Notes: a model not told the origin generated them from the letters alone. A stretch of DNA of 64,000 nt from Alphaproteobacteria bacterium (GCA_016793165.1 JAEULA010000034.1:186001-250000); one strand, 5' to 3'. Positions 1 to 7,987 are shown, counted from the stretch's first letter. Numbers and translations: made by a program.

Positions 1-3
1 CTC

Positions 4-453
4 GTGCGCGTGCAGCGCGAGGACTTCGACGTCGGCGCGACGCTCGACGAGTTGGCACGCGCGCGACATGACATCGGCGGCATCACGAGCTTCGTCGGGC
101 TCGTGCGGGACATCCACGGCGACCGGCGCGTCGGCGCCCTGACCCTCGAGCATTTCCCCGGCATGACGGAGCGCGAGTTGAACCGCATCGCCGGCGAGGC
201 GCATGAGCGATGGCCGCTCTCCGCCGTCGCGATCATCCACCGGTTCGGTCGCATGGAGCCCGGTGAGCGGATCGTGCTCTGCGCCGCCGCCTCTGCCCAC
301 CGCCAGGCTGCCTTCGACGCCTGCGCCTTCCTGATCGATTTCCTGAAGACGCAGGCGCCGTTCTGGAAGCTGGAGGACACCGACGCCGGTGCGCACTGGG
401 TCGAAGCCCGCGCCAGCGACGACGCAGCGGCGGCGCGCTGGCGGAAGGGTTGA
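4..453 (+). CDS. moaE: Molybdopterin synthase catalytic subunit MoaE
   Basis: Large subunit of molybdopterin synthase: with thiocarboxylated MoaD it adds the two dithiolene sulfurs to cyclic pyranopterin monophosphate in the cytosol. The 149 residues match the usual MoaE length of about 150. Family signatures are visible: SFVGLVRD at 29-36, SAHR at 97-100, and K115 and K122 in FLKTQAPFWK, which correspond to the active-site lysine region of E. coli MoaE. The start is a GTG at base 4. Its ribosome site, and any upstream moaD, lie outside the window, so the start is the weakest part of the call. Confidence 0.9.
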   Translation: MRVQREDFDVGATLDELARARHDIGGITSFVGLVRDIHGDRRVGALTLEHFPGMTERELNRIAGEAHERWPLSAVAIIHRFGRMEPGERIVLCAAASAHRQAAFDACAFLIDFLKTQAPFWKLEDTDAGAHWVEARASDDAAAARWRKG

Positions 454-467
454 GTGCGGCCGCGGGC

Positions 468-1352
468 TCAGGCCGGCGCGCGCACCAGGCGCTCGAAGTC
501 CTCGATGAGCGCCTTCGTAACCGGCCCCGGCGCGAAGCGGTACTGGTCGACCTCGCCCACCGGTGTGATCTCCGCCGCCGTCCCGGTCAGGAACATCTCC
601 TGCGCCTTGGCCATCTCCTCCGGCCAGATCGCCCGCTCGACGACCTTGAACTGACGCCTGCGCGCCAATTCCATGACGGTTCGACGCGTGATCCCGTCGA
701 GGAAGCAATCGGGCGTCGGCGTGTGGACTTCGCCGTTGATCACCAGGAAGAGGTTGGCGCCGGTGGCCTCCGCGAGCTGTCCGCGCCAGTCGAGCATCAG
801 CGCGTCCTGGTAGCCTGCGGACTCGGCGGCATGCTTCGACATCGTGCAGATCATGTAGAGGCCGGCGGCCTTGCTCGCGGTCGGCGCGGTATCCGGAGCC
901 GGGCGGCGCCACTTCGACATCGTCACCCGGATGCCCTTGGCGCGAATCTCAGGCGGGAAATAGCTCGGCCACACCCAGGTCGCGATGGCGACGTTGATCC
1001 GCGACGCCTGTGCGGACACGCCCATCTGCTCCGACCCGCGCCAGGCGATCGGCCGCACATAGCCGTCGACGATGGCGTTCGCCTTGACCGTCTCCGCCTT
1101 GGCCAGCTCGATCTCGTCGACGCCGAACGGCAGCTGGAAGCCGAGAAGCTCCGCCGAGCGGGCGAGGCGTTCGGAATGCTCGCGGCTCTTGAAGATGCGT
1201 CCCGAATAGACGCGCTCGCCTTCGAACACGGCCGAGGCGTAGTGCAGCGCGTGCGACAGCACGTGGAGCTTCGCCTCGCGCCAGGCGACCAGCTGGCCGT
1301 TGAACCAGATGAAACCGTCGCGGTCGTCGAAGGGGATGAGCTTCTGAGCCAT
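468..1352 (-). CDS. ilvE: Branched-chain amino acid aminotransferase
   Basis: PLP-dependent transaminase, fold type IV, that interconverts Leu, Ile and Val with their 2-keto acids using 2-oxoglutarate/glutamate. It has 294 residues, normal for bacterial IlvE. The family N-terminal motif is at 34-46 (HALHYASAVFEGE), and the PLP Schiff-base lysine is most likely K161 in SKAAGLYM. LAEATGANLF, typical of the family, follows further on. The ATG at 1352 has a GGAAGGAAG stretch upstream. It is divergent from a MarR-type regulator, with a perfect inverted repeat between them; this pairing is common in alphaproteobacteria, so the regulator may act on ilvE, but that is inference. Confidence 0.95.
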   Translation of the reverse strand: MAQKLIPFDDRDGFIWFNGQLVAWREAKLHVLSHALHYASAVFEGERVYSGRIFKSREHSERLARSAELLGFQLPFGVDEIELAKAETVKANAIVDGYVRPIAWRGSEQMGVSAQASRINVAIATWVWPSYFPPEIRAKGIRVTMSKWRRPAPDTAPTASKAAGLYMICTMSKHAAESAGYQDALMLDWRGQLAEATGANLFLVINGEVHTPTPDCFLDGITRRTVMELARRRQFKVVERAIWPEEMAKAQEMFLTGTAAEITPVGEVDQYRFAPGPVTKALIEDFERLVRAPA

Positions 1353-1435
1353 GGCCGAGTCACTTCCTTCCGGATGCGGGGATGTTCGCGTAACTTTGTT
1401 TCGAAGAACGGGGCGCAGAAGAACACATTGCCACG

Positions 1436-1462
1436 ATATACGTCAATGTTACTGACGTATAT
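1436..1462. promoter_or_regulatory. Perfect inverted repeat, probable MarR operator
   Basis: Two perfect 10-base arms, ATATACGTCA (1436-1445) and TGACGTATAT (1453-1462), flank a 7-base spacer in the gap between the divergent ilvE and MarR genes. On the reverse strand the repeat contains TTGACG, which could be the -35 element for ilvE. The AT-rich arms stand out sharply in this GC-rich DNA. A symmetric site of this size in a regulator's own promoter region is what a dimeric winged-helix repressor such as MarR would bind. Confidence 0.7.
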
Positions 1463-1511
1463 CCGCCATGCGAATCTGCGCAGTCTCCGACAAGTTCCAA
1501 CGCTCGAAGCC

Positions 1512-2033
1512 ATGTCCGCCGATACCGCCCCAGCGCTCAAGCATCTGTTCCTCCGCGACGAGGATCTTCGGCTCGGAATCGAGCTGCTCTTCTATGCCTA
1601 TCGCGATTTCACCGGCGAGCCGGATCGGATCCTCGCGAAGCTGGGCTTCGGCCGCGCGCATCATCGCGTGATCTATTTCGTCGGCCGGCATCCGGAGATC
1701 ACGGTCGGCGAGCTGCTGACGATCCTGCGAATCACGAAGCAGTCGCTCTCGCGCGTGCTGAGCGAGCTGTTGCGCAAGGGCTACGTGGCCGCGACGCCGG
1801 GGACGACCGATCGGCGCCAGCGCCGGCTGTCGCTGACGCCGACCGGCGTGGCGCTCGAGCGAGAGCTGACCGAGAACCAGCGCAATCGCGTCGCTGCCGC
1901 CTATCGCGCGGCCGGGGCCGCCGCGGTCGACGGCTTCAAGCGCGTCATGCTCGGCCTCGTGAACGAGACGGACCGGGCGACCCTCATCGGGCCGGCCGCG
2001 GGGCAGGGCCGCGCCCGCTCGCGCGGCGCCTGA
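1512..2033 (+). CDS. MarR-family transcriptional regulator (PetP-like)
   Basis: A 173-residue winged-helix regulator. The MarR fold shows as ITVGELLTILRITKQSLSRV (recognition helix region) followed by LLRKGYVAATPGTTDRRQRR, the wing with the usual DRRxRR motif, and LTPTG. I chose the ATG at 1512 because the open frame upstream runs antisense to ilvE and lacks family similarity. It is followed after 14 bases by an OmpR-type response regulator and then a kinase. The MarR / OmpR-regulator pair resembles petP-petR of Rhodobacter capsulatus. It probably binds the inverted repeat 50 bases upstream and controls itself and/or ilvE. Confidence 0.85.
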   Translation: MSADTAPALKHLFLRDEDLRLGIELLFYAYRDFTGEPDRILAKLGFGRAHHRVIYFVGRHPEITVGELLTILRITKQSLSRVLSELLRKGYVAATPGTTDRRQRRLSLTPTGVALERELTENQRNRVAAAYRAAGAAAVDGFKRVMLGLVNETDRATLIGPAAGQGRARSRGA

Positions 2034-2047
2034 CGGGGGCGCCCGCG

Positions 2048-2731
2048 ATGACCGACGGCGCCCACATCCTCGTCGTCGACGACGACGTGCGCCTGCGCGA
2101 GCTGCTGCGCCAGTTCCTGACGCGCAGCGGTTTTCACGTCACTACCGCCGGCGACGCCAAGGAGGCCGATGCGACTCTCGGCGCCATCACCTTCGACCTT
2201 GCGGTGATCGACGTGATGCTCCCCGGCGAATCCGGCCTGGACCTGACGCGTCGCCTGCGTGCCCGCGGGTCGCTGCCGATCCTGCTCCTCACCGCACGCA
2301 GCGAGACGCAGGATCGGATCGCCGGCCTAGCCTCGGGCGCCGACGACTATCTGCCGAAACCGTTCGAACCGGACGAGCTGCTATTGCGGATTCGTGCCAT
2401 CCTGCGCCGGGCGCCGCCGCCGGTCCCGGCGACTCCGGACACCGTCGCCTTTGGCCCGTTCCGTTTCGTCATTCCACGCGAGGAGTTGGTGCGCGAAGGA
2501 GTCGCCGTGAAGCTGACGACCGCCGAGGCCAGCCTCCTGCGGACGCTGGCGGAGCGTGCCGACCGGCCGGTCAGTCGCGAGGAGCTGATCGCGAGGGGGC
2601 GCGTCGACGGCGGCGAGCGGACCGTCGACGTGCAGGTGACGCGCCTGCGCCGCAAGCTCGAGGACGATCCGAAGAATCCGCGTTGGCTGCAGACGGTCCG
2701 GGGCGCCGGCTACATCCTGCGGACGGGCTGA
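2048..2731 (+). CDS. OmpR-family response regulator (PetR-like)
   Basis: DNA-binding response regulator of 227 residues. Receiver domain at about 5-120: acidic pocket DDD at 11-13, phosphoacceptor D55 in VIDVMLPG, conserved K104 in LPKPF. The C-terminal winged helix (about 135-225) has LTTAEASLLRTLAE and TVDVQVTRLRRKLEDDPKNP and ends in VRGAGYILR, the OmpR/PhoB signature. Its partner should be the histidine kinase that starts 3 bases after its stop. The order MarR-regulator-kinase next to ilvE recalls petPR of Rhodobacter capsulatus, where PetR is required for growth; the regulon here is unknown. Confidence 0.93.
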   Translation: MTDGAHILVVDDDVRLRELLRQFLTRSGFHVTTAGDAKEADATLGAITFDLAVIDVMLPGESGLDLTRRLRARGSLPILLLTARSETQDRIAGLASGADDYLPKPFEPDELLLRIRAILRRAPPPVPATPDTVAFGPFRFVIPREELVREGVAVKLTTAEASLLRTLAERADRPVSREELIARGRVDGGERTVDVQVTRLRRKLEDDPKNPRWLQTVRGAGYILRTG

Positions 2732-2734
2732 GCG

Positions 2735-4051
2735 ATGCCGATCGTCCCGAAGTCCCTGCTCCCGCGCACGCTGTTCGGACGCGCCGTGCTGATCATCGTG
2801 CTGCCGCTCGTGCTCGTGCAGCTCGTCGCGATCTTCGTCTTCTACGACCGGGTCTGGGAGACCGTGACGCGGCGCCTGAGCCAGGCCGTTGCCGGGGAGA
2901 TCGCGATGACCGTCGCGATGATGAGTCGCGCCGACTCCGTGGAGACGCGCACGCACGTGCTCGCGACCGCCGCTTCGTCGCTCGGCCTGTTCATCGAGAT
3001 CGACGATCGCGGCCGTCTCGCGGCACCGACCGTCGACGAGGGGTCGGGAATCCTCGAGCGCCGCCTCATCCAGGCGCTGCGCGAGCGCGTCGGCCGGCCT
3101 TTCGCGCTCGACGTTTGGCGCCAGCCGCGCGACGTCGTGGTCGAGATCCAGCTCGACGACGCGACCATGCGCGTGCGGTTCGCGCGCGAGCGCGTCTTCA
3201 CGACGACGTCGTACGTCATGATCCTGTGGATGGTCGGCTCGTCGATCATCTTCTTCGCGGTCGCGTCGATCTTCATGCGCAATCAGGTGCGCCCGATCCG
3301 GCGCCTCGCCGAGGCCGCCGAGGAGTTCGGCAAGGGCCGCGACGACGAGCCGTACCGCCCCGCGGGCGCCAGCGAGGTCCGCCAGGCCGGCGCCGCCTTC
3401 GTCGTGATGCGCGAACGCATCCGGCGTTTCCTGCAGCAGCGCACGGAGATGCTCGCCGGCATCAGCCACGATCTTCGCACCCCGCTCACGCGCATGAAGC
3501 TCGAGCTGGCGCTGCTCGGCGACGTGCCGTCGGTGGCCGGACTGCGCGCCGACGTGGCCGACATGGAGCGGATGGTCGACAGCTATCTCGCCTTCGTCCG
3601 CGGCGAGGGCGAGGAGGCGCCCGAGCTGGTCGACCTGAAGGCGATGCTCGAGGATCTCGTCGCCGCCGCACAGCGCGAGGGCCACTCGGTGCGGCTCGTC
3701 ACCGAGGGTGATCTGACGCTGCCCCTGAGGCCGCAGGCCATCAAACGGTCCATCCGAAACCTGCTGGCGAACGCGACCCGCCACGGCGCCCGCATCGACA
3801 TCCGCGCGAAGCGGCGCGAGCGCTCGCTGAAGCTGACGATCGACGACGACGGTCCCGGGATACCGCAATCGGCCCGCGAGGACGTCTTCAAGCCGTTCTT
3901 CCGCCTGGACGCATCACGCAACACCGCGACCGGCGGCGTCGGGCTCGGGCTGACCATCGCGCGCGACGTCGTGCGCGCGCATGGCGGCGAGATCTGGCTC
4001 GAGGACTCGCCGCTCGGCGGCCTGCGCGCGCGCATCAAACTGCCTGTCTGA
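2735..4051 (+). CDS. Membrane sensor histidine kinase
   Basis: EnvZ-type kinase of 438 residues, the likely partner of the upstream OmpR-type regulator. Transmembrane helices at about 16-37 and 158-180 enclose a periplasmic domain of roughly 120 residues with no recognised motif. A HAMP linker follows (VRPIRRLAEAAEEFGKG). The phosphoacceptor is H245 in GISHDLRTPLTRMK. The ATP-binding domain has NLLANATRHG (N box), DDDGPGIP (G1) and GGVGLGLTIARDVV (G2). The gene ends at a hairpin shared with the convergent csaA gene. Confidence 0.93.
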   Translation: MPIVPKSLLPRTLFGRAVLIIVLPLVLVQLVAIFVFYDRVWETVTRRLSQAVAGEIAMTVAMMSRADSVETRTHVLATAASSLGLFIEIDDRGRLAAPTVDEGSGILERRLIQALRERVGRPFALDVWRQPRDVVVEIQLDDATMRVRFARERVFTTTSYVMILWMVGSSIIFFAVASIFMRNQVRPIRRLAEAAEEFGKGRDDEPYRPAGASEVRQAGAAFVVMRERIRRFLQQRTEMLAGISHDLRTPLTRMKLELALLGDVPSVAGLRADVADMERMVDSYLAFVRGEGEEAPELVDLKAMLEDLVAAAQREGHSVRLVTEGDLTLPLRPQAIKRSIRNLLANATRHGARIDIRAKRRERSLKLTIDDDGPGIPQSAREDVFKPFFRLDASRNTATGGVGLGLTIARDVVRAHGGEIWLEDSPLGGLRARIKLPV

Positions 4052-4063
4052 GGAGCGCGCCGG

Positions 4064-4083
4064 CGTCGCGGGACCCCGCGACG
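4064..4083. terminator. Hairpin between convergent genes, probable two-way terminator
   Basis: A 9-base perfect stem, CGTCGCGGG / CCCGCGACG, with a 2-base centre sits in the 32-base gap between the kinase stop and the csaA stop on the other strand. There is no T-run on either side. Placement between two converging genes is the main support. Confidence 0.5.
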
Positions 4084-4452
4084 TCAGAACAGCTTGCCGC
4101 CGTTCGGCACTGCACGCTCCGGTCCGACCAGCACGACGCCGCCTTCGGGATCCGGGAATCCGAGCACGAGAACCTCGGACATGAACGGCCCGATCTGTCG
4201 CGGCGGGAAATTGACGACCGCCGCCACCTGACGGCCGACCAGCTCGTCGGCGCGATAGTGCTTCGTGATCTGCGCCGAGCTGCGCTTGACGCCGATCGGG
4301 GCGCCGAAATCGACGCGAAGCTTGAACGACGGCTTGCGCGCCTCGGGGAACGGATCGACGCCGACGATGGTGCCGACCCGAATGTCGACCTTCGCGAACT
4401 CGTCGTAGACGATGGGCGGCTGCGCCGGTGCTGTCTTCTCGCTCACGTGCAT
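4084..4452 (-). CDS. csaA: tRNA-binding protein, CsaA type
   Basis: A 122-residue stand-alone tRNA-binding (OB-fold) domain, the length of bacterial CsaA. Family features are FAKVDIRVGTIVGVDPFPEA near the N-terminus, FGAPIGVKRSSAQIT in the middle, and VVNFPPRQIGPFMSEVLVLG toward the end. CsaA proteins bind tRNA or nascent polypeptides and have been proposed as chaperones in Sec export; the role in alphaproteobacteria is not settled. Its ATG overlaps the TGA of the phasin gene by one base (TGATG), so translation is probably coupled to the phasin. Confidence 0.9.
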   Translation of the reverse strand: MHVSEKTAPAQPPIVYDEFAKVDIRVGTIVGVDPFPEARKPSFKLRVDFGAPIGVKRSSAQITKHYRADELVGRQVAAVVNFPPRQIGPFMSEVLVLGFPDPEGGVVLVGPERAVPNGGKLF

Positions 4453-4910
4453 CAGGCTCCCGGCTTCTCGATCATCTTCTTGAGCTCGTCCATTCCCGCG
4501 GCCATGCGCCTAGCGATGACATCGCTCGCTTCCTGCTGCGCCTTGGCGACCATCTCCGCCATGTCCCGCGCATTCGACACCGCGCGCTCGAATGCCGCCT
4601 TCGCGAGCTCGGTCTGGCGCGCGGCCTTCTCCTCGGGGCTGCTCGCGCCCATCAGGTCGCGCACGGCCGCCGTCGCCTGCTCCATCGACTGGCGCATGAT
4701 CTCCCCCTGGCGCTGCGCCAGCGCCTTCATGCCGTCCGCGGCGACCTGGTTGGCCTGGGCGAGGGCCTCGAGGTTGCGGCGCTGCGCCTCGACTACCGAC
4801 TGCATGTCGACCGCGGTCATCCCGCCGCGACGCAGCTCGCCGGCCAGGCGCTCGAAGTCGAACATCTTCATCGGGTCGAAATTCATGAACGGGTTCGTCG
4901 GATTGACCAT
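4452..4910 (-). CDS. Phasin-family granule-associated protein
   Basis: A 152-residue, mostly helical protein rich in Ala, Gln, Met and Glu. The N-terminal part (NPFMNFDPMKMF) and the long amphipathic helices, including VVEAQRRNLEALAQANQVAA, are typical of the phasin/TIGR01841 group. Phasins coat polyhydroxyalkanoate granules and limit their size. AAGG-AGG-type ribosome site AAGGAGG lies 8 bases before the ATG, suggesting strong expression. A TetR-type regulator gene lies 33 bases upstream on the same strand and may control it. The link to storage polymer fits 3-hydroxybutyryl-CoA dehydrogenase near the other end of the window, but no synthase is in view. Confidence 0.85.
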   Translation of the reverse strand: MVNPTNPFMNFDPMKMFDFERLAGELRRGGMTAVDMQSVVEAQRRNLEALAQANQVAADGMKALAQRQGEIMRQSMEQATAAVRDLMGASSPEEKAARQTELAKAAFERAVSNARDMAEMVAKAQQEASDVIARRMAAGMDELKKMIEKPGA

Positions 4911-4943
4911 CTTCGGGCCTCCTTGGCGCGGGACGCGGGGAGT

Positions 4944-5591
4944 CTAGCCCGGCGCGGCCGCTTCGGTCTCGCGCCGCGCGCCCGGCAGGCTGCGCGCGAG
5001 CATCTCCAGGCGGTCGAGCCCCTGGTCTAGAGCCTTCATGGTCCGGGCCATGTCCGCCGACTCGTCGCCGAGCCATGCGCGCATGACCCAGAGATGCAGC
5101 GCGACCAGCGCCTTCACGCGCAGCACGCCCAGCGGGCCATCGGTGCGCACGCCGCTCAGCTCCGCCATTGCGCGCAGCGAACGACCGGCACGCTGGGCGA
5201 TGCACAGCGCCGCACAGGGGTCGCGAGGCAGGTCGCGCGCGAGCGCCTGCATCGCCGTGCGATTCGGCTGCAGTGCGTCGAACCGGCGCATGAAGATCTC
5301 GAAGAGCCGCTCGCGGACGGTGCCGTCGGCATCGGTCGGCGCGGCGAGGACGGCCGCGTCGATCCGTGCCATGAACCCGCGCAGGACGGCCACCTTCGAC
5401 GGGAACATCGGGTAGACCGCGGCCAGACCCGTGCCGGCCGCCTGCGCGATGTCCGCAAGGGTGGTCTCACGCCATCCGCGCGTCGCGAACAGCGACAGGG
5501 CCGCGTCGATCACGGCCGCCCGGTCGGGCGCGGCGCGCGACTCGCCGCTCGTCGCGCGTGTGGCCTTGGGCTTGCGTCGGCGCTGGGCCAT
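4944..5591 (-). CDS. TetR-family transcriptional regulator
   Basis: A 215-residue regulator. The N-terminal helix-turn-helix reads TTLADIAQAAGTGLAAVYPMFPSK, a canonical TetR DNA-binding block once split as TTLADIAQAAG and AAVYPMF. The C-terminal ligand domain (about 75-205) has the WxxD plus TxxxLD pattern also seen in COQ9-related TetR proteins (MRAWLGDESADMARTMKALD). I chose the ATG at 5591 because GGAGG sits 7 bases upstream; a TTG 36 bases earlier opens the same frame but has no ribosome site. It precedes the phasin gene, its likely target. Confidence 0.88.
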   Translation of the reverse strand: MAQRRRKPKATRATSGESRAAPDRAAVIDAALSLFATRGWRETTLADIAQAAGTGLAAVYPMFPSKVAVLRGFMARIDAAVLAAPTDADGTVRERLFEIFMRRFDALQPNRTAMQALARDLPRDPCAALCIAQRAGRSLRAMAELSGVRTDGPLGVLRVKALVALHLWVMRAWLGDESADMARTMKALDQGLDRLEMLARSLPGARRETEAAAPG

Positions 5592-5625
5592 CGGATCCTC
5601 CGCCGGTGAAAAAGGGGCAGGCGTC

Positions 5626-5653
5626 AAACTAGGCAGATCCGCCCGGCGGTCAA
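5626..5653 (-). promoter_or_regulatory. Candidate promoter of the TetR gene
   Basis: On the reverse strand TTGACC (5653-5648) and TAGTTT (5631-5626) are 16 bases apart, upstream of the TetR start at 5591. The -35 is good, the -10 is weak (3 of 6 matches). The hexamer TTTGAC also occurs a second time just downstream, as a direct repeat. Confidence 0.35.
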
Positions 5654-5660
5654 ATCGCCG

Positions 5661-6140
5661 TCACACGACGGACTTCACGTCGCCGACCGTTCCGCCCGAC
5701 ATCGCCAACAGCTCCGCCGGCGTCAGACCGAAGATCGAGCGCGGCGTGCCCGCGGCCGCCCAGATCCGGTCGAAAGCGAGCAGGTCGGCATCGATCACGG
5801 TGACGGAGGGCGTCGCATGGCCGAGCGGCGGAACCCCGCCGATCACGAATCCCGTGCGGTCGCGCACGAACTCGGCGTCCGCCTTGCCGATCCGGTCGCC
5901 GATCAGCGCCGCGACCTTGCGCTCGTCGACGCGGTTCACGCCCGAGGCGACCACGAGCACGGCACGTCCCGACCCCGCCTTGAAGATGATGGACTTCGCG
6001 ATCTGCGCGAGCGTGCAGCCGATGGTGGCAGCCGCCTCGGCCGCGCTGCGCGTCGAGTCCGCGAATTCCTGGACCGTGTTGGCGAAGCCCGCCCGCCGAA
6101 GCTCGTCCTGCACCCGCTGCGCGGTTGCCGAAAGCGCCAT
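5661..6140 (-). CDS. YbaK/EbsC-family aminoacyl-tRNA deacylase
   Basis: A 159-residue single-domain member of the YbaK/ProX superfamily, which hydrolyses mischarged aminoacyl-tRNAs (Cys-tRNAPro for YbaK, Ala-tRNAPro for ProX). Typical family features are AAATIGCTLAQIAKSIIFKA (central strand and catalytic Lys region), VASGVNRVDERKVAALIG and VIGGVPPLGH, the substrate-pocket GGxxPxG(H) motif. The substrate cannot be fixed by eye. It lies 9 bases after the stop of proC on the same strand, so the two are probably co-transcribed; the shared link to proline metabolism is suggestive only. Confidence 0.88.
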   Translation of the reverse strand: MALSATAQRVQDELRRAGFANTVQEFADSTRSAAEAAATIGCTLAQIAKSIIFKAGSGRAVLVVASGVNRVDERKVAALIGDRIGKADAEFVRDRTGFVIGGVPPLGHATPSVTVIDADLLAFDRIWAAAGTPRSIFGLTPAELLAMSGGTVGDVKSVV

Positions 6141-6149
6141 GGGCGGTTC

Positions 6150-6974
6150 TCAGCCCGCGAGCTCGCGCGACCGGCGCTGGGCCGCCGCGACGGCGCGCGA
6201 CATCAGCGGCTGGAGCCCATCGGGTGCCATCAGCACGGCGAGCGCGGCGGCCGTCGTGCCGTTGGGCGAGGTCACGTTCTGGCGCAGCGTCGCCGCGCTC
6301 TCGGCGGAGCGATGCAGCAGCTCGCCGGCGCCCGCGACCGTGGCGCGCGCCAGCTGGGCAGCCAGCTCATCGGGAAGCCCCGCCTCGACGCCGGCGCGAT
6401 GCATGCATTCGGCCAGGAGGAAGACGTAGGCCGGACCGGAGCCCGACACGGCCGTGACCGCATCGATCAGCGCCTCGTCCTCGACCCAGCCGACCTCGCC
6501 GACGGCCTTCAGCAGGACCTCGGTGAGCCCACGCTGGGCGGCACTGACCTTCGCGTTGGCGCAGCACACCGTAACGCCGCGACCGACCTGGGCCGGCGTG
6601 TTGGGCATCGTGCGCACGATCGCCGCCGATCCGCCGAGATGGCCGGCGAAATAGGCGATCGTCTTGCCGGCCGCGACCGAGATCGCCAGCGCGCCGCGCT
6701 CGGCGTGCCGGCGATAGGCGGGCGCCACCGCGTCCATCACCTGGGGCTTTGTCGCGAAGACGATGACGTCCGGCTGCCAGTCGGCCGGCACCTCCGCGGC
6801 GCTTGCGTAGCACTGGATGCCGGGCTTGCCCGCGAACGGCGCCACCGATTCGCGGCTGGGCTCGACGATCACGACCGGTCGCGGTGCCGCGGGGCCCGCG
6901 ATCCAGCCGGCCAGCAACGCTCCCCCCATCTTCCCGCAGCCGACGAGCAACAGCCCGCCAGATGATGGCGCCAT
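6150..6974 (-). CDS. proC: Pyrroline-5-carboxylate reductase
   Basis: Last enzyme of proline synthesis: reduces 1-pyrroline-5-carboxylate with NAD(P)H. It has 274 residues, usual for ProC. The Rossmann motif GCGKMGGALL is at 12-21. VFATKPQVM and VRTMPNTPAQVGRGVT follow, and the C-terminal dimerisation/substrate domain has AVSGSGPAYVFLLAECM and the ProC signature around LRQNVTSPNGTTAAAL. GGAGAGAG before the ATG is a clear ribosome site. It is followed by the YbaK-like gene 9 bases on and preceded by the YbjN-like gene, all reading in reverse. Confidence 0.96.
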   Translation of the reverse strand: MAPSSGGLLLVGCGKMGGALLAGWIAGPAAPRPVVIVEPSRESVAPFAGKPGIQCYASAAEVPADWQPDVIVFATKPQVMDAVAPAYRRHAERGALAISVAAGKTIAYFAGHLGGSAAIVRTMPNTPAQVGRGVTVCCANAKVSAAQRGLTEVLLKAVGEVGWVEDEALIDAVTAVSGSGPAYVFLLAECMHRAGVEAGLPDELAAQLARATVAGAGELLHRSAESAATLRQNVTSPNGTTAAALAVLMAPDGLQPLMSRAVAAAQRRSRELAG

Positions 6975-7016
6975 GACTCTCTCCTCGCGATCGTGAAAGG
7001 CGACGTGCCGTCAGTA

Positions 7017-7520
7017 TCAGGCTTCGCCGCGCGTCTCCACCAGCGCCGCGGCGACGGCCTCGGCCGCGGACTTGCCGCCCCAGACGACGAACTGGAAGGC
7101 GGGGTGGTAGCGCTCGCACTCGTTCACGGCGCCCTCGATGACGTCCTCGAGCTGCTCGACCGATGCGCCGCGCATGCCGCGCAGCGGCATCGTATGGCGG
7201 AACAACGGCATGTCGTCGTCCTCGGGCAGGTCGAAATGGCCGAGCCACATGCGCTGGTTCGCCATGATCAGCAGTTCGGCGATCGCGGTGCGTCGGTGCC
7301 GCGGCACGCGCAGGTCGAGGCCGCAGAACACCTGCAGCGCTCCCATGTCGTGGCTCCAGGCAAAATGCAGGCGGTAATCGCCCCACCGGCCGGCAATCTG
7401 CGTGATCAGCTCCTCGTCCCCCATGCGATCGAAGATCCACTCGCGTGCAGACGCGATTTCTTCAAGAAGATCCAGGGGATTGGAGGTCGTCGCGCGGGCT
7501 TCGTCGGTCCTGCCGTGCAT
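7017..7520 (-). CDS. YbjN-domain protein
   Basis: A 167-residue protein of the YbjN (bacterial sensory transduction regulator-like) family. Alphaproteobacterial members share NPLDLLEEI, the WxYRLxFAWxxDMGALQ-like block seen here as GDYRLHFAWSHDMGALQ, and NQRMWLGHFDL. Function is not established; the fold resembles type III secretion chaperones and YbjN alters many traits when overexpressed in E. coli. I place the start at the ATG at 7520, preceded by AGAAGAAGG, because that gives family length. An ATG at 7571 would add 17 residues containing rare AGA/AGG codons. The frame stays open to a TTG at 7631. Confidence 0.78.
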   Translation of the reverse strand: MHGRTDEARATTSNPLDLLEEIASAREWIFDRMGDEELITQIAGRWGDYRLHFAWSHDMGALQVFCGLDLRVPRHRRTAIAELLIMANQRMWLGHFDLPEDDDMPLFRHTMPLRGMRGASVEQLEDVIEGAVNECERYHPAFQFVVWGGKSAAEAVAAALVETRGEA

Positions 7521-7714
7521 GCGGATGGCGAGCCTTCTTCTATTCCGAGCCTGAGGCTCGGTTGATGCCATAGTTGCCGCTTGATCTTGGGAGCGAATCG
7601 CTATGGCACACCATATGCAGTAGGTTGCCAAACAGGATTCAGAGCCGCAAGGGAAATACCCTGCGGTAAAACAAAATTACGTCAGGAAGCTGTGGATCTC
7701 TGGCGATCCCGGCC

Positions 7715-7978
7715 TCAGCTGGCGGTCGTCGATGCCCCCAACCGGCTCTCGAGCTCCGCAAGACGTTGCTGCAGGACCTCATTCTCGGTCCGGGCCCGCG
7801 CCGCCATTTCCTTGACCGCCTCGAACTCCTCGCGCGTGACCAAATCCTGGTTCTTGAGCACCCGCTCGACCAGCGCCTTCACCTGCTGGTCCAGCTCGGC
7901 CTTGAGACCGCCGAGCGCGCCCATCGCCCCGGTCGCGGCCCGGGCCAAGTCATCGAGAAGTCGGTTCTGCGATTGCAT
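7715..7978 (-). CDS. ubiK: Ubiquinone biosynthesis accessory factor UbiK (YqiC/BMFP)
   Basis: An 87-residue protein with an N-terminal amphipathic helix (NRLLDDLARAATGAMGAL) and a C-terminal coiled coil (REEFEAVKEMAARARTEN and onward), the architecture of YqiC/UbiK. In enterobacteria UbiK binds UbiJ and helps the late, O2-dependent ubiquinone hydroxylation steps. VLKNQDLVTREEFEAVKEM is the most conserved stretch of this family. The gene is divergent from hldD with 68 bases between start codons, and coq7, another ubiquinone gene, lies at 34.9 kb. Confidence 0.88.
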   Translation of the reverse strand: MQSQNRLLDDLARAATGAMGALGGLKAELDQQVKALVERVLKNQDLVTREEFEAVKEMAARARTENEVLQQRLAELESRLGASTTAS

Positions 7979-7987
7979 GATAGAGCG

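Noticed and set aside
450..1511. Upstream part of the open frame containing the MarR gene
   Set aside because: Runs antisense to ilvE and shows no family similarity; the MarR start at 1512 gives normal length.
7645..7666. Imperfect hairpin CCGCA-GGG / CCC-TGCGG between ubiK and the YbjN-like gene
   Set aside because: One bulge, short stem, no T-run; could be a terminator of ubiK but not strong enough to list.
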